From Levilactobacillus wangkuiensis (lineage in GTDB: Bacteria; Bacillota; Bacilli; Lactobacillales; Lactobacillaceae): a DNA stretch of 64,000 nucleotides. The position numbers and the translations under genes are program-made. This document shows, piece by piece, positions 33,352-42,225 of this stretch; positions within the stretch are counted from its first letter, which is position 1, and each line of letters starts with the position of its first letter. The DNA lies in assembly GCF_016861605.1 (NCBI RefSeq), contig NZ_BOLM01000003.1, positions 1 to 64,000 of the forward strand, given 5' to 3'. The notes under the pieces are model-generated. The model was not told the DNA's origin. It saw nothing but the letters and a program-made list of their open reading frames with translations, and ran no database searches.

Positions 33352-34740
33352 CTAGATTTTACTCTTTTTAAAGGCAACCACCATACTGAGGAATGCCCCT
33401 GTTCCAGCAATCACCAGAATCAACAAGGCCAGCTGTGATCCGGTAGCCGTTTTGATTGCGGTACTACCGGCGTTCCCGGCTTGACTGGCCGCAATCACGG
33501 CCGAAACAATCGCCGTTCCCATCGCCCCAGCAAATTGTTGCATCGCATTCATCAAGGCGTTCCCGTCTGCTTTCAGTTCAGCCGGCAACTGTTTCAAGCC
33601 GTCCGTCATAATGTTCCCAAAGGCCGATCCGATGCCGACCATGTAGCCCACGTAGAGGCCAAGAATGGCCCAAGCGGATAACCCATGAGCCGTTCCAGTC
33701 ATCACCACTAACATGATGACGACTAATCCCAGACCCAGTAGGATTGGCCGCTTAGCCCCGAACCGGTCCAAAATGTTTCCCCCAATTGGCGAAAACGCCG
33801 CCCCAATCACGGCACCCGGCAAGACCACTAGCCCAGCCACAAAGGCGGACTGTTGATCGACCAACTGAAGGTAATTTGGCAGGACGAAGGAGAGTCCCAG
33901 CGCCGTAATCTGAATCAGGAAAAATGCCAACAAGTGCCAAGCAAACGCGGGATTGGCAACCGCCTGAAGATGGATTAATGGGTGCGCACTGTGGCGCGTC
34001 CGTTGGACAAAGTAGACCAGGCCTAAAATCCCTAACAGAATGGCACCGCCAACGGACCAGCTCAAGAACGGCTGGCTACTCAGCGAACTGAAGCCGAAGA
34101 TCAAGCCGCCAAACGTCACCACAACCCCCAACATACTCAGAAAATCAAAGCGTTCCGAGTGCGTGGTGGACACTTGCTTAATGGTCCTGATCCCCACGAA
34201 AAATGACACAATCAGGAACGGCAAGAGAATCCAGAAAATATACCGCCAATTCAGACTGGTGACTAGGATACCGCCATACGTGGGGCCAATCGCTGGTCCA
34301 ATCGCGGTGACCAGTGTTCCCACGCCAGTCATCATACCGATTCGACTGAGCGGTACCTGTTCCAAGATAATGTTAAACATCAACGGTAAGGCAATCCCTG
34401 TGCCAAACCCTTGAATGGCCCGGCCCAATAACAACCAGGTAAAGCTCCCCGCGCAGGCATCGATGACGAGTCCCGTAATAAAGAGCAGGTTGGCCACAAT
34501 AAATAACTGTTTCAACTTGAAGCGGCGTTTCAAATACGATGAAATTGGCACGATGCAGGCCACGATTAAGAGGTACAGGGTGGTCATCCACTGCACCGTT
34601 CCAGTGGTCACGTTAAATTGTTTCATCAACGTGGGGAACGTAATGTTCATCGCCGTTTCAACGATGACCCCACTCAAAGACATCAGGCCGGTCGCCAGTA
34701 CCGCACCCACGACCCGTGGGTCAATTTTTTCTTTGCTCAT
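33352..34740 (-). CDS. MFS multidrug exporter, DHA2 (14-helix) family
   Basis: 462 aa, about 14 membrane helices. DHA2 features: TTLYLLIVACIVPISSYL in helix 2, LGRAIQGFGTGIALPL (motif B, Arg), and GVGTLVTAIGPAIGPTYGG (motif C, antiporter signature). EmrB/QacA-like proton-driven drug export at the cytoplasmic membrane. Its ATG, with AAGGAG, lies 3 nt after the stop codon of the MarR gene, so both are one operon under that repressor. Confidence 0.94.
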   Translation of the reverse strand: MSKEKIDPRVVGAVLATGLMSLSGVIVETAMNITFPTLMKQFNVTTGTVQWMTTLYLLIVACIVPISSYLKRRFKLKQLFIVANLLFITGLVIDACAGSFTWLLLGRAIQGFGTGIALPLMFNIILEQVPLSRIGMMTGVGTLVTAIGPAIGPTYGGILVTSLNWRYIFWILLPFLIVSFFVGIRTIKQVSTTHSERFDFLSMLGVVVTFGGLIFGFSSLSSQPFLSWSVGGAILLGILGLVYFVQRTRHSAHPLIHLQAVANPAFAWHLLAFFLIQITALGLSFVLPNYLQLVDQQSAFVAGLVVLPGAVIGAAFSPIGGNILDRFGAKRPILLGLGLVVIMLVVMTGTAHGLSAWAILGLYVGYMVGIGSAFGNIMTDGLKQLPAELKADGNALMNAMQQFAGAMGTAIVSAVIAASQAGNAGSTAIKTATGSQLALLILVIAGTGAFLSMVVAFKKSKI

Positions 34741-34743
34741 AAT

Positions 34744-35175
34744 CTACTCCTTCGTTGTTTGCCAGTGGCTCACATTCGCTAATGCGCGCCGGAACGCCGC
34801 GGCTTCGGCGGGTGTCAGGTCAGCCACCATCTTGGCATCTTGTTGTTCCAGGTGTTCATGGACAATTGGCACCAGGCGTTGGCCCTTCGTGGTCAATTGT
34901 AGTTGACGCTTGCGGCTATCACTGGCCGCCACGACACGCGTCACCAAGTCCCGTTCCACCATGCGTTTCACTAATAAGGACGCCGTGGACCGTTGCACAT
35001 GAAATTCCCGTTCCAGATCAACTTGGAACACATCGGACGTTTGTTGCCGACTTAAGAAATCAATCACAGATAATTGCATCCCAGTTACGCCATAGGACCG
35101 CGCAAAGTCGTTCATTTCTAGGTTCATCTGGTGCTCGGCATCACGCAGCCAGGCCCCTAATCGTCGTTCAGTCAC
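34744..35175 (-). CDS. MarR family repressor of the MFS exporter operon
   Basis: 143 aa. Winged helix with VDLEREFHVQRSTASLLVKR as recognition region and DSRKRQLQLTTKG as the wing. The start is GTG at 35175, with AAGGAG upstream. A perfect inverted repeat in its own promoter (35191-35208) makes autoregulation and control of the exporter likely. Inducer unknown. Confidence 0.92.
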   Translation of the reverse strand: MTERRLGAWLRDAEHQMNLEMNDFARSYGVTGMQLSVIDFLSRQQTSDVFQVDLEREFHVQRSTASLLVKRMVERDLVTRVVAASDSRKRQLQLTTKGQRLVPIVHEHLEQQDAKMVADLTPAEAAAFRRALANVSHWQTTKE

Positions 35176-35190
35176 AGTTCATCACTCCTT

Positions 35191-35236
35191 TTGTTAGTCA
35201 GCTAACAATTCTAGCGTGTTATTTTAACAATTTCAA
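35191..35236 (-). promoter_or_regulatory. Promoter and operator of the marR-MFS operon
   Basis: On the minus strand TTGAAA (35236-35231), a 17-bp spacer and TAGAAT (35213-35208), directly followed by the perfect inverted repeat TTGTTAG-n4-CTAACAA (35208-35191), covering the transcription start: the expected place for a MarR operator. Confidence 0.82.
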
Positions 35237-35286
35237 GGGTAAATTTGACCGGCGGCTGATTTATCTGTAAAAAATGACCCCATTGA

Positions 35287-35313
35287 AAAAGGCCTGGAAT
35301 AAACTTCCAAGCC
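35287..35313 (-). terminator. Terminator of corA, beyond the repeat
   Basis: On the minus strand GGCTTGGAA pairs with TTCCAGGCC, followed by TTTTT. It lies downstream of corA and past the cloverleaf repeat at 35408-35640. Confidence 0.8.
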
Positions 35314-35407
35314 CAAGTCACTGTATATTTATACGATTACATTGTGACGCCAGCTAACCAAGTGACCACAGAACCGACTGTCACTGCCATAAGATCACAC
35401 TCGTATC

Positions 35408-35640
35408 AGTCGCAGGGCTGTGGAAATTATGCCGCATGGACAGTCTTAGTGACCAGAGGCGGATCAAAATGCCCAGCTGTGTCGGTGGCCTTGGCTGAGG
35501 TTCCTTCTCAGCCTAGCCCACGGGGCAACCTTTGAGACCGGTTTGTGGCTCAAAGTTGAGGTGGAAGCCCGCCCTTCGGCTGGAACCGACCCCACAGCAG
35601 GGCGTTTTGAATCCGCCGCCGGGAACGCACCAGTCCATGG
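35408..35640 (+). repeat. Cloverleaf repeat, family A
   Basis: The long stem reads ATCAAAATGCCC with GGGCGTTTTGAAT, against ATCAAGGTGCCC with GGGCACCTTGAAT in other copies: GG-to-AA on the left is matched by CC-to-TT on the right. Arm 1 CCTTGGCTGAG with CTCAGCCTAG keeps the T-T mismatch while the next A-T pair is G-C. It starts 6 nt after the corA stop codon. Confidence 0.88.
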
Positions 35641-35646
35641 GACAGT

Positions 35647-36564
35647 TTACCAGAAATGCCGGTGACGGAGCATGAGAGCTACCACGCCCATGATGCCAAC
35701 CATCATCAGCACCGTGAAAATCCAAGAAATAGCATCGTTAGCGAATGGCAATTTCACGTTCATCCCATAGAATCCGGTGATGATTGTCGGAATGGTCAAA
35801 ACCAGCGACCAAATCGTTAAGAATTTCATCGTGTCGTTCAGGTTATTATTCAGCACGTTATTAAAGGTATTCGAAATCCGATCGACAACGTCCGCCTCAA
35901 TCGCGGTCATTTCAGATGTTTGTCGAGCTTCAATGACGGCATCCATCAGATGTTCATTGTTCTTGTCCGACAGCTGCTTGCCAAACGGCGTACTGTTCAG
36001 GTTGACCACCATCATGGCGTTGTTGCGTGTGGCACTGACGAAATAGGCCAGGCTCTGTTGCAGGTTGGACAGCGCAATCAAATCCTTGTTGTCCGGTGCC
36101 TGATTCAGCTGCTTATCCAGCCGGTTTTGTTCCGCGTTAATCTTACGAATGGGTGGAATGAATTGGTCGAACAAAATGAACAAACCAATTAACATGAACT
36201 CATTGGTGTCTGAAATTTGGTCCAATTTCATTCGCTCACTCAGGGTCTGATTTACCCATTGCGTCCGCTTCGTTGTGATAGAAAAAACTTGATTACCCTT
36301 TAACAAAAACGTCACGGGTCGGGTAATATACCGTTGGGACACCTGGTCGACTACCACTGGCACGTGCAAAACAAACAATTGGGTATTCAAGTATTCGTCA
36401 CGGTCATAGTGAGAGCGTTCGTTCACGTCGGTCACGTAGGTTAAAATTTCATCGGTCAGACCATACGTTACCTGCAACGAATCCTTGTCAGAATCGTCTT
36501 CGATCATGGCCATCACCCAGACGAGGTTCTGCTCCCCCGTCCCAATCTTTCGCTCAACAATCAT
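35647..36564 (-). CDS. corA: CorA-family magnesium/divalent cation channel
   Basis: 305 aa. A cytoplasmic alpha/beta funnel domain, a long helix, then two C-terminal membrane helices; the GMN pore signature stands in GFYGMNVKLPF (about residue 258), after the first helix (WSLVLTIPTIITGFYGM). CorA forms a pentamer that admits Mg2+ along its gradient. The final basic tail HRHFW is short. Its 3' end is followed by a cloverleaf repeat and then a terminator. Confidence 0.95.
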   Translation of the reverse strand: MIVERKIGTGEQNLVWVMAMIEDDSDKDSLQVTYGLTDEILTYVTDVNERSHYDRDEYLNTQLFVLHVPVVVDQVSQRYITRPVTFLLKGNQVFSITTKRTQWVNQTLSERMKLDQISDTNEFMLIGLFILFDQFIPPIRKINAEQNRLDKQLNQAPDNKDLIALSNLQQSLAYFVSATRNNAMMVVNLNSTPFGKQLSDKNNEHLMDAVIEARQTSEMTAIEADVVDRISNTFNNVLNNNLNDTMKFLTIWSLVLTIPTIITGFYGMNVKLPFANDAISWIFTVLMMVGIMGVVALMLRHRHFW

Positions 36565-36711
36565 GGGAATTCCTCTTCTCTGCCGTCGTTAACTTAAGTG
36601 TACCACGTCCCCTAACAAATTTTGTTAAAAATTGGCGAGACCGAAATATCCAAATATTGTGAACGTTTTCGGTATCCGACTTTATTCGCACACATTTGGC
36701 CGAGTGGATAA

Positions 36712-36743
36712 GAAAAGGGATTAGTCGCGTTCGACTAATCCCT
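36712..36743. terminator. Terminator of the second marR gene
   Basis: AAGGGATTAGTCG pairs with CGACTAATCCCTT around a short loop; on the minus strand it continues TTCTTAT. Confidence 0.9.
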
Positions 36744-36763
36744 TCTATTAACATATTTTGGGG

Positions 36764-37231
36764 TTATTTTTCTGATTCATCGGCGTCTTCCTTAGCTGTC
36801 AGCGCACCCAACATCTTGGTCAATTGCCCCACGGTAAATTGGCTGCCACTGTCATCTAAGTCGACTTGACTCATGGTATCGGCTGCCACCTTAAGTGCTT
36901 CGTGACAAGTAATTTCTAATTGCTCCCCACTAGCAGTTAAAGAAAGTGGCCGTACCCGGCGTTCTGAACTTTGATAACTTTGCACGACATAGCCGCGCCG
37001 AATCAATTGCGAAATTCCGCGAGAAACCGCGGCCCGAGAAATACCTCGGCTATCGGCAACCGTTGCCGACGTCAGCTTCCCTGGATTCTCTAAAATATGG
37101 TGCAGAATCGCATATTGATCCACTGAAATCCCCATGGTTCGTTGGAATCGGGTTGCTGCTTTCTCTAGTTCTCGCTTCAGCTCCATGAAAGATTCAAAGA
37201 AACTCTCCGCATGAACGACCTTACTCTTCAT
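36764..37231 (-). CDS. MarR family transcriptional regulator
   Basis: 155 aa. Winged helix: LTSATVADSRGISRAAVSRG recognition region, wing around SERRVRPLSLTASGE. Weak ribosome-binding site (AAGGAT). Monocistronic, between corA and the glucosidase gene, each with its own terminator, so its target is unclear. Confidence 0.9.
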   Translation of the reverse strand: MKSKVVHAESFFESFMELKRELEKAATRFQRTMGISVDQYAILHHILENPGKLTSATVADSRGISRAAVSRGISQLIRRGYVVQSYQSSERRVRPLSLTASGEQLEITCHEALKVAADTMSQVDLDDSGSQFTVGQLTKMLGALTAKEDADESEK

Positions 37232-37398
37232 AGTATTATCATATCCTTATCTTCACTTTGCTAACCGGTGATATAGTTAACACGACTAGCAATACGCAAA
37301 ATGGTTGACCCCATAGAAATATCTATATATTTAATAATAAAGAACAACTTACCGAATTGCAAGCATTCGACCACAATTTATTAAAAAAGTTTACGGTA

Positions 37399-37434
37399 TA
37401 AAAAAGGAACCGAAGATTCGTTTCTCGGCTCCCG
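37399..37434 (-). terminator. Terminator of the GH13 gene
   Basis: On the minus strand GGAGCCGA pairs with TTCGGTTCC, followed by six Ts, just after the stop codon at 37440. Confidence 0.88.
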
Positions 37435-37439
37435 CCATT

Positions 37440-39077
37440 TCATTCTAGTTTCCGCAAATGATACAGTCGCGCTTCCCACGGTTGAATCTGTGGGTCGTCG
37501 GAGTCTGCATCGACTTCCGTATTGGTAAAAATTAGCTCGCTTGTATTTAAATCAAATTCTTGCGTGGTCGCAACTTGATTACTCATGTTCACAACAACCA
37601 GCCAGTTGTCCCCATTTAACGTCCGGCGGTAAACAAATAATTGGTCATCCCGTGTGTCGATTAACTCATAGCGCCCACGTTCCAAGGCTGGAATGGATTT
37701 CTTCAGACGAATGAGCTGCTGGTAAAACGTTAAGACCGAGTGCGGATCGTGACTTTCCCGTTCCACATTGATCTGCTCTGTTCCAGGCGTCATGTTGATC
37801 CAGGGCTGCTGATCCGAGAAGCCACCAAACTGCTGATGGGTCCACGGCATGGGCGTCCGAGCATTGTCCCGACTCTTCATGGCCAATTGACTCAGCACCT
37901 GTGACTCGGGCACACCGACCGACCGCTGTTGCTGGTAATACAGCCGGCTATCCAGGTCGCGGTACTCGCTGATTTGGGTGAAATTGGCGTTTGGTAGCCC
38001 CAATTCCTGCCCCTGGTAGACAAACGGTGTCCCCTTCATCAACAGGTACCATAGACCCAAGGCCTTCGCGGAACGCCGGCGATAGTCGCTAGCGTTCCCG
38101 TAATAAGAAACGGCACGAGGCAAATCATGATTTTCAATGAACAAGGCGTTCCAACCGACCTTTTCTAAGCCCAGTTGCCATTTCGAAAGCGTGGCCCGCA
38201 ATGCGGCAACTGGGAGTTTGGGTTCGGCTCTTTCCCAAAAATGAACGTGGTCAAATTCCAAAAGGAGGTTAAAGAATCCCCGTTCCGGGTCTAGCCAACG
38301 CTGGGCAGTCTGTTGGTCAATGGTCCCCGCTTCGCCAATCACAAAGAGCTGATTGCGTTGCAACACGGGCTTCAAATCAGCCAGAAACGCATCCGTTCCG
38401 GTCACGTCCTGATAGTAATCCGTCCGCGGATGGGCAACGTTCGCAAAGTCCTGACGCTTCTTGAGATGGGTCACGCCATCGAGACGGAAGCCATCCACCC
38501 CACGGTCGGCCCACCACTGAATCGTTTCGGCCATGGCCTGACGAACGGCTGGGTTTTCCCAGTTCAGATCCGGTTGAGCTTCCGCAAAGGTGTGCAGGTA
38601 GGCTGCCCCCATTTCTGGGACGTAGGTCCACGCCGACCCACCAAAGATGGATTCCCAGTTATTAGGCACTTGGTCCGCCGTGGCCGACCGCCACACATAG
38701 TAATCGTGGTAGGGACTGGTGGCATCAGCCAGTGCCGCTTGGAACCACGGATGCTGGTTAGAGGTGTGGTTTAACGCCAAGTCGATGACCACTTTGATAT
38801 CGGCTGCGTGGAACGCCGCGACCAACTGCATGAAGTCGTCAAGGGTCCCATATTGCGGGTCCACGTCACGGTAATCGATCACGTCATACCCGCTGTCCAC
38901 TTGACTGGAGGGGTAAAAGGCCGACAACCAAACGAAGTCGATGCCGAGGGATTGTAAGTAAGAAATTTTCGCTTGGATGCCGGGCAAGTCGCCCACACCG
39001 TCATGGTTCGTATCAAAGAAACTCTTCGGGTAAATTTCATACCCGACCGCGTGTTGCCACCACTGTGCGTCAGCCAT
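37440..39077 (-). CDS. GH13 alpha-glucosidase (oligo-1,6-glucosidase type)
   Basis: 545 aa, cytoplasmic (no signal peptide). GH13 motifs in order: DLALNHTSNQHPWF, GFRLDGVTHL (nucleophile Asp, about 198), FVIGEAGT (acid Glu), IENHDLPR (transition-state Asp) and ARTPMPW, characteristic of oligo-1,6-glucosidase and related alpha-glucosidases that hydrolyse isomalto-oligosaccharides or similar sugars. Start at the ATG at 39077 (AAAGGAAG before it). A palindrome CAACCGGTTG 28 nt upstream points to a LacI-family repressor. Confidence 0.93.
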   Translation of the reverse strand: MADAQWWQHAVGYEIYPKSFFDTNHDGVGDLPGIQAKISYLQSLGIDFVWLSAFYPSSQVDSGYDVIDYRDVDPQYGTLDDFMQLVAAFHAADIKVVIDLALNHTSNQHPWFQAALADATSPYHDYYVWRSATADQVPNNWESIFGGSAWTYVPEMGAAYLHTFAEAQPDLNWENPAVRQAMAETIQWWADRGVDGFRLDGVTHLKKRQDFANVAHPRTDYYQDVTGTDAFLADLKPVLQRNQLFVIGEAGTIDQQTAQRWLDPERGFFNLLLEFDHVHFWERAEPKLPVAALRATLSKWQLGLEKVGWNALFIENHDLPRAVSYYGNASDYRRRSAKALGLWYLLMKGTPFVYQGQELGLPNANFTQISEYRDLDSRLYYQQQRSVGVPESQVLSQLAMKSRDNARTPMPWTHQQFGGFSDQQPWINMTPGTEQINVERESHDPHSVLTFYQQLIRLKKSIPALERGRYELIDTRDDQLFVYRRTLNGDNWLVVVNMSNQVATTQEFDLNTSELIFTNTEVDADSDDPQIQPWEARLYHLRKLE

Positions 39078-39104
39078 TGCTGTCTTCCTTTCGTTGCTAA
39101 ACTG

Positions 39105-39114
39105 CAACCGGTTG
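39105..39114. promoter_or_regulatory. LacI-type operator upstream of the GH13 gene
   Basis: CAACCGGTTG is a perfect 10-bp palindrome with the central CG of LacI/CcpA-family sites (extended TGCAACCGGTTGTA). It sits between a TACAAT -10-like box (near 39132-39137) and the start codon. No LacI gene is adjacent, so the regulator is encoded elsewhere. Confidence 0.65.
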
Positions 39115-39232
39115 TAATTGTTGTATTCCGGGGATTGTATTCGCCTCCAATTGTAACAATAATTATCTAATTTGTCGGCTGATTTAGCAAACTTTATGCT
39201 CAGTCGTTAATTTTTGCGGGTTGAACACGTTG

Positions 39233-39413
39233 CAGCGCCTCCGGGCGGGTGAAAATGAGCCGTGTCGCTGTGGGCGAACGCCCGGAGCCAAAAAACGGTC
39301 TCCGCGCTTACTTTGAGCCGCTAAGGTACGCGTCTCAAAGATATCAGTTCCCTAAGTGGCTTCGCCACCAAGGGAACTCCCACTGCTGAGCTCATTTTCA
39401 CCCACCCTGCGGC
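39233..39413 (-). repeat. Cloverleaf repeat, family B
   Basis: Minus-strand reading: GTGAAAATGAGC with GCTCATTTTCACCC; arm 1 AGTTCCCTTGGTGGC with GCCACTTAGGGAACT; arm 2 TTTGAGACGCG...GGCTCAAA; arm 3 CGGAGACCG...GGCTCCG. It lies upstream of the GH13 gene and beyond the terminator of the GlcD-like gene. Confidence 0.85.
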
Positions 39414-39548
39414 TTACACTGGTTCAGCCCGCCATTAACTGACCTCCTCCATGATTCCTGGTTTTTTCACGTTTTTCCAGCGTTCGATTTCCCTGCATAT
39501 TTATGCAGTTCGTTCCGCCTGTCTAAAACCAGAAGCAGCTCCGCCACC

Positions 39549-39585
39549 AGAATAGCTGATGGCGAAGCTGCTCGTTTGCTAATTA
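39549..39585. terminator. Terminator of the GlcD-like gene
   Basis: AGCAGCTCCGCCA pairs with TGGCGAAGCTGCT (one mismatch), just after the stop codon at 39596. Confidence 0.75.
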
Positions 39586-39595
39586 ATTTTTAGAT

Positions 39596-40990
39596 TTAAT
39601 CAATCTTCCGTTTAGGATTCAACAGGTTCATTGGGTCGAACAGCGTCTTGATTTGGTGTTGTAACAGATCCACGGTTTCACCCAATTCAGGGTTGTTCCA
39701 TTGGTTCTTCATCATGCCCACGGCGTGTTCCCCGGTGATCGTTCCACCAAGTTCCAGTGTCTTCCAGAACGTTTTCCGTAAGGCTTCGATGATGACTTCT
39801 GGGACCTCATCCTCATCTTCGGACCACGTGTAAGTTGGGTGTACGTTCCCATCACCAGCATGGCCAGCGGTGTAGATCTTAATGCCCAGTTCCTTACCCA
39901 GATCCTGCAGGAAGTCCATCATTGGGGCTAATTTTGACAATGGCAGTGCCATGTCTTCCATCAAATGGTTGTTCCCGGAGAAGACGGCTGGCAACATGTC
40001 CTGACGCAACTTTTCCAAAGCCTTTTGCTCGTCTGGATCCGTGGTGACCTGAACGTTTTGGGCATCGTGCTTCGCTAGCAGGTCGTTCAAAACGCCCACG
40101 CTTTCGTCACTGCTTCCGTCCAACCGGAAGATTAGCATGGACCCGCTGTTGTCCGCGTAGTGAGTGCCTTCATAACGGTCCAACGCCGTAACCGTGTTGC
40201 CATCTAACGCTTCCAACATGGTCGGGTAAACGCCTGACATCCGAACCGCTGTGACACCGGCGGCCAACGCGCTCATATCCTTGAAGAAGGCCACGCCCAT
40301 GACGGACTTGCCTAAAGGAATTGGCATCAATTTGACCGTTATTTCAAAGATAATGCCCAACGTGCCTTCGGAGCCCACGAAGAGTTGCGTCAGGTCGTAG
40401 CCAAACGCCTGCTTCAGCGTCCGACCACCGAGCTTGACCACGCGGCCGTCAGCCAGCACGGCCTTCAAGCCCAAGACGTTGTCCTTAGTCGCACCGAAAC
40501 GGACGGTGCTCATCCCACCAGCGTTGGTCGAGACGTTCCCACCGATGGATGAAAATGGCTTGGAACCAGGATCTGGCGCGTAGAACAAGCCTTGCTTCCG
40601 GGCAGCCTGGTCCAGGTCGCCATTGACGACACCGGGTTGAACAACGGCCACGGAATCTTCTTTATTGATTTCCAAAATTTGATTCATTTTCCGCATCGAA
40701 ATAATAATGGCGCCATCGATACCATCGGAACCAATCACGGTACTGCTAAAGGTGGTTTGGGGAACGACGGCAATATGAAATTTCCGCGCTGTCCGCAAAA
40801 CACCTTGAATATCCTCGACACTGGCGGCCTCAACGAACGCCCGTGCCAAGCCGGTCTCACCGCCAGAAGCGTTGGGATTGAATGACTGTTTCTTTAACGT
40901 CTTTTCGTCCGTGTAGATCGTCCCATCCTTGACTTGGTCTTGGAGGTAGGTCGAAATTTCTTCATCAGAATAAGCACTAAAAACTGTCAC
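39596..40990 (-). CDS. FAD-linked oxidase, GlcD / D-lactate dehydrogenase type
   Basis: 464 aa. N-terminal FAD-binding domain of the vanillyl-alcohol-oxidase fold (VVQPGVVNGDLDQAARKQGL, then GGNVSTNAGGMSTVRFGAT) and C-terminal FAD-oxidase domain with the catalytic/metal His residues in GDGNVHPTYTW and TGEHAVGMMKNQW. Such enzymes oxidise D-2-hydroxy acids (glycolate or D-lactate) with a quinone or other acceptor. With ndh in this window it could feed a simple respiratory chain (inference). Start is GTG at 40990, with AAGAAGG upstream. Single gene. Confidence 0.92.
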   Translation of the reverse strand: MTVFSAYSDEEISTYLQDQVKDGTIYTDEKTLKKQSFNPNASGGETGLARAFVEAASVEDIQGVLRTARKFHIAVVPQTTFSSTVIGSDGIDGAIIISMRKMNQILEINKEDSVAVVQPGVVNGDLDQAARKQGLFYAPDPGSKPFSSIGGNVSTNAGGMSTVRFGATKDNVLGLKAVLADGRVVKLGGRTLKQAFGYDLTQLFVGSEGTLGIIFEITVKLMPIPLGKSVMGVAFFKDMSALAAGVTAVRMSGVYPTMLEALDGNTVTALDRYEGTHYADNSGSMLIFRLDGSSDESVGVLNDLLAKHDAQNVQVTTDPDEQKALEKLRQDMLPAVFSGNNHLMEDMALPLSKLAPMMDFLQDLGKELGIKIYTAGHAGDGNVHPTYTWSEDEDEVPEVIIEALRKTFWKTLELGGTITGEHAVGMMKNQWNNPELGETVDLLQHQIKTLFDPMNLLNPKRKID

Positions 40991-41183
40991 ACTGAAGACC
41001 TTCTTTACTAGAATTAGTTATGCGTGCCGGTTGGTCCCAACCATCAGCAACACTGAAAAAAGGGCCACAAGGGCCACCAGCACGGGTTCATTATCAGTGA
41101 TTATTCTAACACGTAATTTATAAAAGTACAGGTTTAACGACTTGAATTGCCTAACAATCGGCAAATAACTCTTCTACTGCCAA

Positions 41184-41226
41184 AAAGGATGCCCGCCCCC
41201 AGCCAAATGGCTAGAGGTCGACATCC
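41184..41226 (-). terminator. Terminator downstream of the ABC exporter pair
   Basis: On the minus strand GATGTCGACCTC pairs with GGGGCGGGCATC (several G-T pairs), followed by CTTTTT. It lies beyond the repeat at 41349-41533, so the repeat is inside the ABC transcript. Confidence 0.7.
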
Positions 41227-41348
41227 AATTTCATGGGAAATTAATGCTCTACTTTGTTGAAGCAAACTGGCTAGTCACGCTGACAAATATTTCTGAAAAA
41301 TATTATTGGGCAATGCCAGTCACCCACTCGTCTAATCAGCAGTAGTGT

Positions 41349-41533
41349 GGTACCGGAGGCGGCTAGATGGCGCAGACCTGTGTCGGTAGCGTTAGTTGGC
41401 GTCTTTTACCGGCTTACGCTACGGGTCAGTTGGAAGACGTGGCTCTTTCACGGCTTTCAACTGCCTCTGAAGACCGCTTCTCAGGCTTCAGAGGTCACCC
41501 CCACAGGCGGAGTTATCTAGGCCGCCGGAGGTA
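41349..41533 (+). repeat. Cloverleaf repeat, family C
   Basis: Different closing stem: GGTACCGGAGGCGGC with GCCGCCGGAGGTACC. Arm 1 GTAGCGTTAG...CTTACGCTAC (T-T mismatch kept); arm 2 CAGTTGGAAGACGTG with CACGGCTTTCAACTG (AC/GG internal loop); arm 3 CCTCTGAAGACCGC...GGCTTCAGAGG. It starts 20 nt after the ABC gene stop codon. Confidence 0.85.
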
Positions 41534-41553
41534 CCCCACCGCGATTCGTCTGT

Positions 41554-42213
41554 TTAAGCGAGTTGGGTGAATTGCTTGTTTTCGAGGCGGTACTGGTGGT
41601 CGCACTGCGCCGCCACGTCCGGTTCATGCGTCACAATGATCACGCACTTCTGCCGGTCGTGAGCAATCTTTTGAAACTGCGCGATGACCTCCTTCGTGTT
41701 GTCCTCATCAAGGTTCCCGGTCGGTTCATCGGCGACCACTAACTGGGCGTCGCAGGCCATCGTTCGGGCAATCGCCACGCGTTGTTGTTGGCCCCCGGAT
41801 AGGTGTTGGACGTTACGAGTCGCCAGGTCCTCGTTGATGCCCAGGTCGTTTAACGTCCGTAAGGCAAAATGTTTATCGCCCGCATGTTCCGCATCCGTAA
41901 TCGCCATGGCCGTTAACAAATTGTTCAACGGTGACATATAGGTAAACAGGTTATATGCTTGGAACACAATGGACACATCGTGCCGCCGATAGGTCGTTAA
42001 GCCAATCTTTTTTAACGACCGGTCATCCAGCAAAATGTCGCCCGCTTTGGGCTTATCCAGACCCGCAATCAACGACAGAAACGTCGTCTTCCCGGTCCCG
42101 GAATGGCCCAGAATTGCGTAGGACTGGCCAACCTCAAACGTCAGATTAATATCTTGAAACAACGGTTCACTTTTATCCTGGTACCAATATCCCAGGCCTT
42201 CTGTTTTCAGCAT
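41554..42213 (-). CDS. ABC transporter ATPase, MacB/LolD type
   Basis: 219 aa. Walker A GHSGTGKTT (about 37-45), Q-loop VFQAYNLF, signature LSGGQQQR (about 139), Walker B LVVADEPTGN and the His switch VTHEPD. Partner of the FtsX-like permease encoded 12 nt upstream; such pairs act as mechanotransmitters or export peptides, lipids or drugs. AAGGAGG precedes the ATG. Confidence 0.94.
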   Translation of the reverse strand: MLKTEGLGYWYQDKSEPLFQDINLTFEVGQSYAILGHSGTGKTTFLSLIAGLDKPKAGDILLDDRSLKKIGLTTYRRHDVSIVFQAYNLFTYMSPLNNLLTAMAITDAEHAGDKHFALRTLNDLGINEDLATRNVQHLSGGQQQRVAIARTMACDAQLVVADEPTGNLDEDNTKEVIAQFQKIAHDRQKCVIIVTHEPDVAAQCDHQYRLENKQFTQLA

Positions 42214-42225
42214 GCGCGTTCCTCC

